Assembly: GCA_905221605.1 (NCBI GenBank)
Contig: CAJNDS010000457.1
Span: 62,001-126,000, forward strand
DNA length: 64,000 nt
Direction: 5' to 3'
Source of the DNA: Symbiodinium natans
Lineage: Eukaryota; Sar; Dinophyceae; Suessiales; Symbiodiniaceae
Of this stretch, positions 33,021 through 42,737 are shown piece by piece. The notes under the pieces are model-generated. The model saw only the letters and a program-made list of their open reading frames with translations, ran no database searches and was not told where the DNA came from. Made by a program: the position numbers and the translations under genes. The first letter of the stretch is position 1. Each line of letters begins with the position of its first letter.

Positions 33021-33071
33021 GTTTAGGGTTTAGGGTTTAGGGTTTAGGGTTTAGGGTTTAGGGTTTAGGGT
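33021..33071. repeat. Telomere-like TTTAGGG array after a donor
   Basis: Seven perfect units starting 11 bases after the donor at 33010. Confidence 0.95.
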
Positions 33072-33476
33072 TACTGAAGGCTTCAGGTCGATTGCCGGGA
33101 TGGCGGTCCCGGGCCCAGGGCTTGGCACTGGACAATGACCGGAGCTTGGATGACTCGGGTTCATGATGGGATGTCGTTTTCATGAGACGCCCGATGCAGC
33201 AGAAACGTTTTGCTGAACACCCGTTTGAGCATCTGAGGCCTCAGCCTGTTTCCGCGTCAAAGAAGGGAAGATATGTTCCCGAGAGCTAGGCAACCTTCAC
33301 GAAGAAGCAGCCCAGTTCATGGCCGAATGAATTTATCTTAAGTTTTCCTGAGTATGCCCTGTCCGTGGGCCCTTCTCAAGCACCACGGCGGGAACATCCT
33401 GCCTGTTACCTCAAAGCCTCGGACCCAAACCTGCAAGTCTTTGCTGAGGGGAGCCGCTCTCCAGTGAACTTTGCAG

Positions 33477-33531
33477 CCGGCTTTCGCGCATCGGGACCTT
33501 TGTGCTGCGGAACCACTACGGTCAGACTGAG
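33477..33531 (+). CDS. NRPS-like adenylation domain, A5 motif exon
   Basis: After acceptor TTTGCAG the exon enters with one base, reads 18 codons and ends in phase 0 at donor GTGGCC (33532). It contains LRNHYGQTE (codons 33505-33531), the A5 motif N-x-YGPTE with Gln in place of Pro; in the family the Tyr and Glu help hold the adenine and Mg-ATP. Phase agreement with the preceding exon supports it. Confidence 0.65.
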
Positions 33532-34871
33532 GTGGCCGGAAGAATTGCTTGCAGACTGCGCGAAAGGGGAACAGCTGGCATGAGCCCACCGCTCCTCACT
33601 TCTACTGTGGCCTAATCAAATGTTTGAGGATGTTTGGACTGTGGATGCACTTTCGACTCCGTCCTTCCCACCACACACGAACCCAACCGCCCGACCTCTC
33701 TCTGTTTGTGATGTGATATGTGTGATTATGTGTGTCACAGGCTGCTGACACCACGACCGTCTTCGTCGCGGCTCCGTCAGGTCTGGCCGCAATGCCCATC
33801 GGACGGCCAGCCATGCATCGCCAGGTGCGCGCACGCCTTTGTTGCTTCTACAAAACAGGTCAGTGCCTGAAACCCTAAACCCTAACTCGGGTTTATATCT
33901 CATGTGCTCTGAATCATCGTTGTCTAAGAACAGGCAGACATATTGGGATTCGCAACCCCAGGTCCTGGCGTGAAGACTGCAGTACTGTAGAAGGCAGCCA
34001 CTCTACAAAAGTTCGAGATTGGCAGCATGGTGCATCATGCATTGGTTTGGGTTCTGTTCTCCTCACTCTTACAGATGTCCATCCGTGGTGGTCGAAAGAT
34101 GAATCCTAGGCTGAGGCTGAGTGGCCCACATTCGACTGCATTAGATTCGTGCGGAAAGTGAGTTCGTGCTGTTCATATCATGATATCGAGAGTAGATCTG
34201 GGCCTTCGCCCAAGAAGGCTTCTCCATCCTTAGCGAGGCTTCACCGCCAGTTGCTCAAACCGCTTCCACGCATTGCAATGCAGGGATGGCCTGTCAGGGA
34301 GAAACATGAGATTCTTTTGATTTCCTTTGGAGGTGTATCGTGAGCGCCTGGGCGCTCACGAAGCCGTATGGGATCCAGCGATGGTTGATCACGATGGAGC
34401 ACTTGCAAAGACTTGACATGTCACTACAGGCGTCGTCGTGGTCTCTTCTCTTGTTCTCCGTAAGACAACGGGTGCAAGCATACCAAAACTCCGTAGCACA
34501 TGTGAATTCGTCTGCTGTGCGAGCGCGATGGACACTTCCAAGGACTATCCATTGCGCAGCCCTGACTCCTTTGGACAAAGCTCTGCAGAGCATGGGCTCT
34601 TTCGCAGCGTCAAGCCATGGCAAGTGCTTCGCAGACGAGGAATCATTTTTCACAACACTCTGGCTTCACTCATGGCAGCAGGCGGCTTGTCGACAACGAC
34701 CTGGACCCCCTGGCATGCGGATATGATAAAATCTTTATCCATGTAGCTCAAAGAGCTCCTTTTTTTTGCCCGTGGCTTGACAGCAATCTTATGCTCGTAT
34801 GTGCATGTGTTCATTCCAGCCGAGGTGGCTGCAGCAATACCCGCTTCCCTAGGAAGGAGGAGGTGCAACTT
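33532..34871. other. Intron sequence, unassigned
   Basis: First part of the 6.4-kb gap between the A5 and A6 exons. Nothing recognised except two CCCTAAA units near 33870. Confidence 0.4.
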
Positions 34872-34875
34872 GCTG

Positions 34876-35235
34876 CTTGGCAGCCCAGTGGTACCCTTTA
34901 CCCTTTTTTCCCCAAACAGTCCATTGTTGGGGTTCTCAATTCATTTAAGGATTGCCGACATTTTGAGGACTGTTGCCAGGTTCTGGGCTCCTTGTCTCCC
35001 TTTGTCTCCCTTCATGTGGGCGTCTTTGCCGGGTTGCTGTGCTTCTCGCCTCCCCTTGTCTCCCTTCGTCTCCCTTTGTCTCCCGTCGTCTCCCGTCGTC
35101 TCTATTGTTTCTTTGACGTGCCTTTCATTGTTTGCCCCCCTTTCGGTGGTGCAATTTGGGTTCTGGTTTCCCTATAAAAATACCCAACCCCAAAAAAGGG
35201 TGCCCTTATGATGAGATGGCTTCTGGGCTACCAAG
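34876..35235. mobile_element. MITE-like foldback element, family 3, long copy
   Basis: Termini CTTGGCAGCCCAGTGGTACC and CTGGGCTACCAAG match the 13435 copy. It is flanked by GCTG (34872-34875 and 35236-35239). It is 360 bp instead of 125 bp; the extra interior holds a pyrimidine-rich repeat of GTCTCCCTTT/CGTCTCC units (34990-35104). Confidence 0.82.
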
Positions 35236-35640
35236 GCTGGGGAATGTCTTTTCAGTGCCTCGGTTGAGACGGATCACGTTGACATCTTCATTGGGCACTC
35301 TTGGAGCGCCGGGAGGTGGGCCAAGTTTCTCTCACTCTGCCTGCCGCTTGGCGTGCGTTCTTGTGTGTACTGTAGTCTGTAGAGGTATATGCCCCTTTTG
35401 GGATATTTCATCTGTCTCCCTTATTTGGGCTGAAGAGGATCATATTCAGGAATATTTTTCAGAGGTTTAAACCAAGGTAGCCACATGTATCTTTGCAGAA
35501 AGGGGGAGAGAACACTGTGGGTACGTAGGCATCTATGTACGTAACGTGTACAGATATGCAGATGTGTGAAAAAATGTCAGCATAATTTGCATACATGTCA
35601 GGCATGCAGGCAGTGAGCTTCAACCTCAAGCAGCAGATTT
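35236..35640. other. Intron sequence, unassigned
   Basis: Nothing recognised. Confidence 0.4.
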
Positions 35641-35743
35641 GGGGGTTTACGAGAATAGGGGAGCCCCAATATAGATCCCCAAATGGGAAGATTCCCTTAT
35701 AACAAGGACCACAATAAGGTACCCAGAATCTCGGAAACCCCCC
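35641..35743. mobile_element. MITE-like element, family 2
   Basis: Left terminus GGGGGTTTACGAGAATAG with GGGAGCCCC, interior AGATTCCCTTATAACAAGGA, right terminus AATCTCGGAAACCCCCC. Confidence 0.78.
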
Positions 35744-35849
35744 ATGTGTCCTAGGGGATATACAGCAGAACAGCAGACAGAGGTTTATTTTGCGGGCCGG
35801 CCACACGGTCAATCACTGGCCGGCAACAGAACAGAAAGCCCACAAGGAC

Positions 35850-36115
35850 GTATTTTGCAAAATGCATGCAGAACGATGCAGTTTGTTTTGCGACAGGAGT
35901 TTGCGGGATTTTTGCATCTCACTTTCGTTGTTGCGAAAGGTGTGCTACAATTTTGCGAGAATGTCGCGGATGTTCTTGGTGACTTCGTGGAATTTTGCGA
36001 AATTGAGTCTTTTGCACGAAGAATTTGATTTCCTTAAATTCTGTTGGCAAACATGTCGCGAAAAGATGGCAAAAGGCTCAAGATTTCGCAAAAGTTTTGC
36101 AAAAAAAGTACATAT
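35850..36115. promoter_or_regulatory. Cluster of TTTTGC / GCAAAA words upstream of the membrane-protein gene
   Basis: At least nine TTTTGC or GCAAAA words (several as TTTTGCGA or TCGCAAAA) occur in about 260 bp, 300-570 bp upstream of the 512-codon frame. It may be a decayed tandem repeat or a regulatory cluster; the sequence alone does not decide. Confidence 0.3.
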
Positions 36116-36423
36116 TCCCACCCCGTGAATCTGTGGCCTGTGGCCCTAAGCATCTCATCATCCTCACTCCAACAGCACATGCACCATCTTGTCCTGAAAG
36201 ATCGCACTTAAAGATTTCCTTCAGCCGCCCAGCAACTTCCCTCGAGCTGCCTTTGTGGTCCTTTGCCAGAGATCTAGCGTTTTCTGTTCTACCAATTGTA
36301 AAGGTCTACGTGTTGATGTACCAGTTTAGTGTTGTATACAAATTGTCGACGTAGGTCTAGTAGTTCTGGTAAAACATGTAGCTCCCGATTCCACGTGTAT
36401 ATAGAGCTTCAATACTTCTACAG

Positions 36424-37962
36424 TTGTATCAGCAGTGCGTTAGGTTCAGGAAAAGAGGCGTCATTGTGTTTTTTTGCGAAAGCCCCCCCAAGGCTTCACC
36501 TCCCAAAACCAAAACATCAGCTGCTAGCTCGTCAGTGAGGTTCTTCAACCTTAGCATGGCCATCAAATGGTCCTTTGGCACCTGGCTTGTTGCGTCGATC
36601 ACGCTGGTCAGCTGGAGCGGGGTCGGCTTTGCAAACCTGACAGGTACCTGCCTCACATTCCTTCTGCTCGAGGGCTTGCCGCTCAGCGTGTTCTTCGGTG
36701 TCTTCTTCTTCGGGCAGCAAGTCTTCCGAGCTTGTGGGAACTCAACATCTCCTTCCGTGTGGCTGGACAGGCTTTGTGTGCATCAGACGGACGAGTCTCG
36801 GAAAGCCGCGCAGATAGCAGCCCTTCCCATTTTCGTTGCGCGTTCATCCCACATGCTGATCCTTCTTGATGATACCTATTGTGAGCGTCTGTGGTGCAAT
36901 CTAGAACTTGCCACGTTTGCTCGCTATGGTGGAGCCGAGAATATCCGGGTGCAGCCCTTGTGGTTAGCTCCTTGGCTGCTCAGCTCAATCCTCCTCGATT
37001 TTGCCGGCACTGTTCTTTTTGAGCTGTCAATGCATGCTTTTCCCAATTGGACATCCGCGGGGCAGCGGCTCGCAGGCATGTTAGAGCCATTTCTGGGCGA
37101 AAGCCCAGTCTTGCTGAACTTTGCGTCGCAGGTTTTCATTGTTCTGCTGGTCGCGCTCACATACCTGCCTTCTTCTTTGCCTGCTTATTTTTCCTTCCGC
37201 ATGAAGCTACATCATCACCAGCTGATGCTCCGCCAAATGGCGGAGTTTGATGTCAGGAAAGCAAAGTGCACGGATCCCACAGATCGCACCGCGATCATGC
37301 AGCAAGTGCAGGTGCTGTTCGAGGAAGCTCCAGCTTCCCTGATTGATGACGGGGAGTTCCAGATAGCCAGGTTCGCTGGTGATTCTGATCCGTTGGAGAA
37401 TTTCAACGGCTATGTTAGAGGCAAGTTGCGCGACATCGTGATCTCCCACTTTGGTAGCGAGCATCACATCACGTGGCAGATGTCTTTGCTTGCATACCTC
37501 CCATTGATCTTCTACTCCACTGTAAACGTGCTCGGCTGCGACAATGCTGCATGTGAGGAATCAGCTTCTGCCTACGGCTACAAGTCTGTAACGCAATATG
37601 TGGTATTCCAAGCTGCGCTCTGGACACTGGCTTTCATTGTTGTCTTCCCAGTGACCTATCCGATCCTCCTCCGACTGCTCACATTGGCCCTGTCCTTTCC
37701 AGACGGTCCATTGCAACGATGTTCAGCCTGCCTGTGTCCCTTTTTGGCAATCGGTTACACTTGGCTGTGCTTTGGCATCCTGGTAGCCTTTGGTGTATCA
37801 CTTGCAGCCTACTATTCGACAACACTGTGTGTACTCTGCCTTGCGTTCCTGGCCGCTCTAGTCGTTCAAGTCGTCTGGCTCTTCAACACAGACAAGCCGC
37901 ATAGACTCTCCTGTCGGTGCGTCAAGCGGCACATGACGTACGAACGCGTTGCCGACCCTTAG
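36424..37962 (+). CDS. Multi-pass membrane protein with a TIR/HET-like segment
   Basis: An intronless 512-codon frame ends at TAG (37960-37962). ATG36424 is the first Met, but ATG36556 (residue 45) is the more likely start because the preceding residues are poor in conserved character. Hydrophobic segments lie near residues 50-70, 78-100, 178-200, 232-258, 350-370, 388-425, 437-465 and 466-487. Between the second and third is a soluble stretch with WLDRLCVHQ (113-121) followed at 150-165 by DTYCERLWCNLELATF. The first resembles the W-[IL]-D-x-[IL]-C-[IN]-x-Q signature of HET domains, and the second the WCxxEL motif of TIR domains, whose Glu is catalytic in NAD-cleaving TIRs. That relationship is inference from these motifs. 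A second soluble region (~258-345) separates the membrane parts. The gene lies on the same strand inside the A5-A6 intron of the NRPS-like gene; lack of introns suggests retroposition or an independent single-exon gene. Confidence 0.85.
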   Translation: MYQQCVRFRKRGVIVFFCESPPKASPPKTKTSAASSSVRFFNLSMAIKWSFGTWLVASITLVSWSGVGFANLTGTCLTFLLLEGLPLSVFFGVFFFGQQVFRACGNSTSPSVWLDRLCVHQTDESRKAAQIAALPIFVARSSHMLILLDDTYCERLWCNLELATFARYGGAENIRVQPLWLAPWLLSSILLDFAGTVLFELSMHAFPNWTSAGQRLAGMLEPFLGESPVLLNFASQVFIVLLVALTYLPSSLPAYFSFRMKLHHHQLMLRQMAEFDVRKAKCTDPTDRTAIMQQVQVLFEEAPASLIDDGEFQIARFAGDSDPLENFNGYVRGKLRDIVISHFGSEHHITWQMSLLAYLPLIFYSTVNVLGCDNAACEESASAYGYKSVTQYVVFQAALWTLAFIVVFPVTYPILLRLLTLALSFPDGPLQRCSACLCPFLAIGYTWLCFGILVAFGVSLAAYYSTTLCVLCLAFLAALVVQVVWLFNTDKPHRLSCRCVKRHMTYERVADP

Positions 37963-38572
37963 GGTTGACCACAACGTGTTTAAGGCTTTCTACATTGCAA
38001 GGCGGCTAGCTTGATCAGATTGCTAGTTGGGACTGCCCCCCCCCCCGAAGAGTGGCAACATTCGTCTCACCATGTCCAGCAGTACTTGCGCCAGCGCACC
38101 GGCGCGGTTGGCATTTTGAAAAAAGGTGTGTTATGAGTAGATGCCTGACCTGAGCTCTCCACCATGGCACTGGAACCCAAAGATCGGCACAACCGCCCCA
38201 TCAAACTCGACGTTCAAGTCCCAATTCCAGCAACAACCCCGGTTCCCTGGCCATCCGAACCCACCATAAGTCACACTAGCGTCACGTGTCGTTCCCCAGC
38301 TAGTGTTTCGCAACGTGCAAAGCGGCAGATTCATCCTTTAACATCCCAGCTGACCCCACCCACTGAAATGTGACAGGACCAGCTGAAAAGCGACAGCCGA
38401 TCTGCTGTCAATTTTCCTGAGTATAGGGAGTCTTAAGCTCGTGCTCAGCACAGCCGACGTGCGCCGCAAGCTCGGCTGTAAGCTGCCCCCATGCGCCAGG
38501 TGTGGCTCGAAGGCGTGCAGTTCCCTGGAGATCCACGGCGCACCTGGGAGCCAGGCAACCTCCCAACTTTAT
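37963..38572. other. Intron sequence downstream of the nested gene
   Basis: A C-run at 38036-38046; no polyadenylation-type signal that I would defend. Nothing else recognised. Confidence 0.4.
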
Positions 38573-38701
38573 ATGGGGGTTTCCGAGGGTTTAGGGTTTA
38601 GGGTTTAATTTTTTAGGGTTTAGGGATTAGAGGTGCCTTATTGGGGGTCCGTATAAACAAGCTATTTGGGGTCTATATGGGTCCCTCATTTTCGTAAACC
38701 T
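38573..38701. mobile_element. MITE-like element, family 2, carrying telomere-like repeats
   Basis: GGGGGTTTCCGA opens the element, and CATTTTCGTAAACC closes it, with TTGGGGGTCC and TTTGGGGTC blocks inside. Directly after the left terminus it contains TTTAGGG units (38587-38626), as if the array expanded from or inserted into the GGGTTT of the terminus. Confidence 0.6.
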
Positions 38702-38844
38702 CCTTGTGAAGCGTCGCACAAGGCGCGGTTGCTCGTTCATGCGTTGCTGGGCGTGTTTCGGTTGACAATGGGCTACGACGGGTTTGACCATCTGGATGGT
38801 TCAGTGGATGGTCACTTGAAGTCCTGAAGCCCGTAACCTCACAG

Positions 38845-38927
38845 TAAACTCTAAACTCTAAACTCTAAATCTAAACTCTAAACTCTAAACTCTAAACCCC
38901 AAACCCTAAACCCTAAACCCTAAACCC
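38845..38927. repeat. Telomere-like array grading from CTCTAAA to CCCTAAA
   Basis: Six to seven CTCTAAA-type units followed by CCCTAAA units: a variant block joined to the canonical one. Confidence 0.93.
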
Positions 38928-39002
38928 ATACATATATATATATATAATATGTATATATATATATATATACATACGTATATATACACATATATATATATAG
39001 AT
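38928..39002. repeat. (TA)n microsatellite
   Basis: TATATA runs with ATACGTATAT and ACACATATAT interruptions, directly following the telomere-like array. Confidence 0.95.
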
Positions 39003-39027
39003 ATCCTCATCTCATCTTTAGAGCTAG

Positions 39028-39114
39028 GGGCATGACGTGCGGCATCACCTGGGCTTGGGATGCAGAGAGCAGATGCCACGTTCAGAACGGATCAAGTAAC
39101 GACCCCGGCGGCAG
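39028..39114 (+). CDS. Candidate exon, unknown
   Basis: Follows GAGCTAG and ends at a good donor GTATGT (39115). One frame stays open for 28 codons (contains CGITWAWDAESRCH). It lies downstream of a telomere-like array and a TA run and between the A5 and A6 exons, but its phase does not match the A6 exon directly and no adenylation motif is present. Confidence 0.3.
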
Positions 39115-39123
39115 GTATGTCTA

Positions 39124-39183
39124 GATAGAATTCATGGAATTTAGGGTTTTTTAACGTTAAAAACCCTAAATGATAGAATTCAT
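39124..39183. mobile_element. Minimal palindromic telomere-repeat insertion with 12-bp flanking repeat
   Basis: GATAGAATTCAT occurs at 39124-39135 and again at 39172-39183. The 36 bp between them form a near-perfect palindrome: TTTAGGG, a T-run, AACGTT, an A-run, CCCTAAA. The arrangement is that of a short insertion whose terminal inverted repeats are single telomere units and which duplicated its target. Confidence 0.75.
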
Positions 39184-39794
39184 AGAACTCTGAGTCCGAG
39201 GCATGAAATTCAATCTCCGACTCTAAGCCCTATACCTTAAGACCCAAAACCCTCGAGTAAACTCCAGCAAATTGAAACCCCAAAACCTAAAAAGCCTAAG
39301 CCCTTAAACCCTTAAGCCCCCAAGCCCTGCACCCCTAAACACCTCAGGGAGACACCATGGGTGAGGGTCATAAGTAAAAATGCGAACCCTCCGCCCCGCA
39401 CATGTGCGTAGGACCTTTGTGCTCAATTGGACGGCATGTTCCTGCTACTTAACGCCTTCCTTCAAAATGTACAGAAGGTTCGGGGGCTGCATTTTCAGCA
39501 TTTCACAGATATAAGATATTCCAATTGTGTACGCAGGTTTTTGAGGGCCACATATTAAGCGTTTTGAACATGATATCTGATACGTTGGCCGAATCTGGGG
39601 TTGCTGTAGCGCGGCCCTTAACCCAATTAAACGTATAATAAGTTTTTGTTGCGATGAACTGTTTTTTCAAGGTTGGAAGTTTAAATCATTCGGGAAAGCC
39701 GGGTGCCCAGCAAGTTTAAATGCTTAGCATCTTTCATTTTTGTTGCCTTGAGGGGAGGGCGCATTGTTAAACTCTGAACCTGAAGGGTAAGAAG
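39184..39794. other. Intron sequence, unassigned
   Basis: 39215-39350 contains decayed CCCTAAA-like words; otherwise nothing recognised. Confidence 0.4.
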
Positions 39795-39901
39795 TTGGGA
39801 TGTTCTCCCTTATAGTAGCAGTCCTTAATGGGAATTCTAATCGGGGGGGGGGGTACTAGAATCCCCATTAAGGGCTGTTAGTATAAGGGGGAATATCCCA
39901 A
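39795..39901. mobile_element. MITE-like foldback element, family 1, next to an acceptor
   Basis: TTGGGATGTTCTCCCTTATA and its mirror at the right end, with AGTCCTTAATGGGAATTCTA mirrored by the right half; a G-run at the centre. It ends 32 bp before the acceptor of the A6 exon. No clear target duplication is visible here. Confidence 0.85.
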
Positions 39902-39933
39902 GCAAGCAATTGTTAATATGAAGAAACCGCGAG

Positions 39934-39986
39934 GCGAACTGCTTGTTGCCGGCCCAGGGCTGCAACTGCGCGGTGCAGACGCAGAG
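39934..39986 (+). CDS. NRPS-like adenylation domain, A6 motif exon
   Basis: Follows acceptor CCGCGAG and ends at donor GTCGAT (39987). After two bases completing a Gly codon it reads ELLVAGPGLQLRG, the A6 motif GELxIxGxGLxxGY of adenylation domains, then ADAE, ending in phase 0. It is 51 coding bases plus two. The TTTAGGG array starts 34 bases after the donor. Confidence 0.66.
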
Positions 39987-40020
39987 GTCGATCTCAAGCC
40001 GAAAGCTTGCTTAGGCTTTG

Positions 40021-40133
40021 GGGTTTAGGGTTTAGGGTTTAGGGTTTAGGGTTTAGGGTTTAGGGTTTAGGGTTTAGGGTTTAGGGTTTAGGGTTTAGGG
40101 TTTAGGGTTTAGGGTAGGGTGTGGGGTTTAGGG
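40021..40133. repeat. Telomere-like TTTAGGG array after a donor
   Basis: Sixteen nearly perfect units, then GGGTAGGGTGTGGGG, in the 5' part of the intron after the A6 exon. Confidence 0.97.
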
Positions 40134-40428
40134 AAGCCATCAGCCAGCTGAGTTATGCAAACCCTGAAGGGTTTCACATGGTTTCACCATGGTTCAAGTT
40201 CTGAAGTTGCCGATCTTGCCCTCAACTTGGATTCTTGCTGTGGAACTCCCGAACCCGAATGCCCCCATCCTCTCAGCAAGGGGCATTTCAGGTGGCTTCT
40301 TCAGAGGGGAGGGGGGGGGCACCTCGAGGCGGCCTAGAAAGCAGACCTCAGGAAATCATGAGCAGCCCTCCCCAAAGCGGCCATGCCATCAGCAGTTTGG
40401 GCCTCGACGGGTCGGCGGATCTTGTCAG

Positions 40429-40502
40429 GACTCGCTCCTTTCCGCAGGGACTGTCTTGCGGACCGGAGACTTTGCAAGATGGGCCAGGACCTTAGAAGTG
40501 AG
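40429..40502 (+). CDS. NRPS-like adenylation domain, A7 motif exon
   Basis: Follows acceptor TTGTCAG in phase 0, the phase left by the A6 exon, and ends at donor GTGTTT (40503) in phase 2. It contains VLRTGDFARW (A7, consensus Y-R-TGDxxR-W; the Asp binds the ribose hydroxyls of AMP) and continues ARTLEV, which fits the strand leading to the A8 hinge. A nearer acceptor (TCCGCAG at 40447) is possible but breaks phase with A6. Confidence 0.62.
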
Positions 40503-40518
40503 GTGTTTCACTTTGACA

Positions 40519-40594
40519 GGGTTTAGGGTTTAGGGTTTAGGGTTTAGGGTTTAGGGTTTAGGGTTTAGGGTTTAGGGTTTAGGGTTTAGGGTTT
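40519..40594. repeat. Telomere-like TTTAGGG array after a donor
   Basis: Eleven perfect units starting 16 bases after the A7 exon donor. Confidence 0.97.
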
Positions 40595-42125
40595 GATAGG
40601 TTAGTACTACAAGACCAAATCTCTGAAATGAGGCTGCAGGGTTAAGGCCGGCACCGAAATGTATGTGTCGGTTCTGCTTCCCGTCCCCTACATGTGGTGT
40701 TTGGGAATTTTGTGGCAGGCTTTAGAGTGAGTTGCTTTTGGCTGACAAGGAACCGCGGATGCTGTTTTGATGTTGGTGTTTTTTGGTTTGCCTTTTTTCG
40801 AAAGTCTTAGAGTACGCACCTCTACAAACAAGGGACATGAAGCTCTCTTGGTCAAAGTGACAGACAGCCTCTGCCCGAAGCCCCACTACTGCTGTACGTA
40901 GGGTTATCTGCAAGCATACGACACGGCTCGCCATGTGCAACCCCAATGAGAGCGAACACGAGGTTTTGCTGATTGCTATGCTGGCCATTGGCCAGCATAC
41001 GCGGGCCATGGGCTTCGGTCATAGGCCCTACTCGTGTCGACACTGAGGTGTTGTTGAACGGGGACTTTCAGCTCCTCTGCCTGGGCCGGTGCGATCGCCA
41101 GGCACAGAACTACATGAGTTTGGTGTTGGGACCTTCGGCTGATCATGATTGTCCTAAAATCCAGCTCCATAGATTTTCGCATATCTGGCTGCTAGAAAGT
41201 TGTAGGGTTTAGGGTTTAGGGCCTTTCTTCAGGGTTGGGGTTCCCTTACAGTCCCCTGAAAACCCAAAAAGGGCACCCTTTCTATTCCTAGGTTACTTCT
41301 GGGTCTAGAGAATATATCAGGTAGGTCTTTGAGAGAAGGAGGCGAGATAGATAGGCTTGTGTTCTTGACATGTCTTCAAAACCTAAGTACCTTGTCTTGT
41401 CCTGTAGGAGTCGGAGGCGTTTCAGGTTCGGACTGTGTGATCGTACACAATGTATTTACTTGTGGGCGTCAGTACTGGAAGCCGAACAAGTTTTCACACC
41501 CTGTGCCCCCCCCCCTCCCCCGCCCAGCACCAAACAAGCAACTGCCACACAAAACACTGAACAGTCAAGTCTTGTTGCAGCGTTGTGGCGAACATGCGGC
41601 CCACGCGCCTACAGAAGATTTCGGGCGCCCGATGTGTTCCCGACATTTGCATCTGACAAGAGCATGTTTCGCAATATGCAGTGCTGACTCACGGCACGCC
41701 AACTGCATCGCCAGTGATGCCCAGTCGCCTTCGATCGATTTTGCCGCAACACGGCAAGAGAGCATTTGGACAAACCTTGCCCTGAAGCCAGATCTGCACG
41801 GCCGATCCCTTTCACGTATATAGACGCTTGAACTCACGTAAGATAGGGGTTGCGCATGCACAACATCCAACAGTGGAATGGTTGGGTTTCTGTTTGTAGG
41901 TGGGCGGCTGAATGTGCCCCCAGTGCGCAGAAGGGAGAGGCACCGGAACGGGACCCCCGCCGGAATGGAATGGGGACGACGGATCGGAACGCGGTGGGTT
42001 GCACAGTTGGGTTAACTTTCTAGAGCTCGTCAAGCGCTACATAAATGCTAGAACTAGCCCCCCCCCCCCCCCCACCCGCCATTGAAAAACTCTGAAGACA
42101 AACATCAACCTCATCCGAATGAAAG
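40595..42125. other. Intron sequence
   Basis: Holds two TTTAGGG units at 41203-41222, a family-3 remnant at 41226, C-runs at 41509 and 42058-42074, and nothing else recognised. A short exon joining A7 (phase 2) to A8 (phase 0) should lie here but was not found. Confidence 0.4.
41226..41312. mobile_element. MITE-like element, family 3, degenerate remnant
   Basis: Shares the family-3 right interior (GGGTTGGGGTTCCCTTA, AACCCAAAAAGGGCACCC, TTACTTCTGGGT) but has lost recognisable termini. Confidence 0.5.
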
Positions 42126-42191
42126 GTGAAGGTTCGTGGGCATCGTCTTGAACTGGCTGAGATCGAGTCTGTTCTCAAAAGCGAGGCTCAT
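42126..42191 (+). CDS. NRPS-like adenylation domain, A8 hinge motif exon
   Basis: Follows acceptor GAAAG and reads VKVRGHRLELAEIESVL, a near-perfect A8 motif (KxRGxRIELxEIE), the hinge region that swings the C-terminal subdomain between adenylation and thioester-forming states. GT donor at 42192 gives 22 codons in phase 0; a GC donor at 42186 is also in phase. The frame is open beyond, up to a GT at 42238, close to the decayed TTTAGGG array at 42243. Confidence 0.72.
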
Positions 42192-42242
42192 GTCCCACAC
42201 GACTTTAAACACTTAAACAAGTTACAAAAGCTGCCTGGTGGT

Positions 42243-42300
42243 AGGTTTGGGGTTTGGGGTTTAAGGGTTAAGGGTTTAGGGCCAAGAGTGTTAAGGGTTA
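42243..42300. repeat. Decayed TTTAGGG array
   Basis: GGTTTGGGGTTTAAGGGTTAAGGG-type words (42243-42300), a degenerate version of the post-donor arrays. Confidence 0.75.
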
Positions 42301-42737
42301 AAGGTTAAAGATTAAAGGTCCGAAATGCCTGCACGCGATCTGCACCTTAGACAAATACTGAGATGGGATATCCTGTCGTTTGGGATTACAGCTTTCGCTG
42401 ATCATCCGACAGCCGAAGTTTTTTGCTAATAAGTACACCTGCAAGACTATCTGCATGCGGTTGTTGTGTACGTGTCGAATCTTTAAACGTCGAAGTCTAA
42501 ACTCTACAAGAACCTAAGCCATCTAAGCACAAAACCTCTCCGCGCCCCAAAGCCTAAACCCTAAGCCCGAAACCCGAAACCGTAACCCTAAACCCTAAAC
42601 CCTAAACCTCCTTTGCCATGATCAGGCCGAACGGATCCTTCAGAAGCAGCTGGAAACCGTAGTGCAGCTCGAGGGCGCCAAGCCTCAGCCAGGGGCTAAG
42701 GAGAGTTGGGGCGGCTGGGGGGGGGCATTTGGAGCTT
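42301..42737. other. Intron sequence with decayed CCCTAAA
   Basis: 42545-42608 holds imperfect CCCTAAA/CCCGAAA units; otherwise nothing recognised. Confidence 0.5.
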
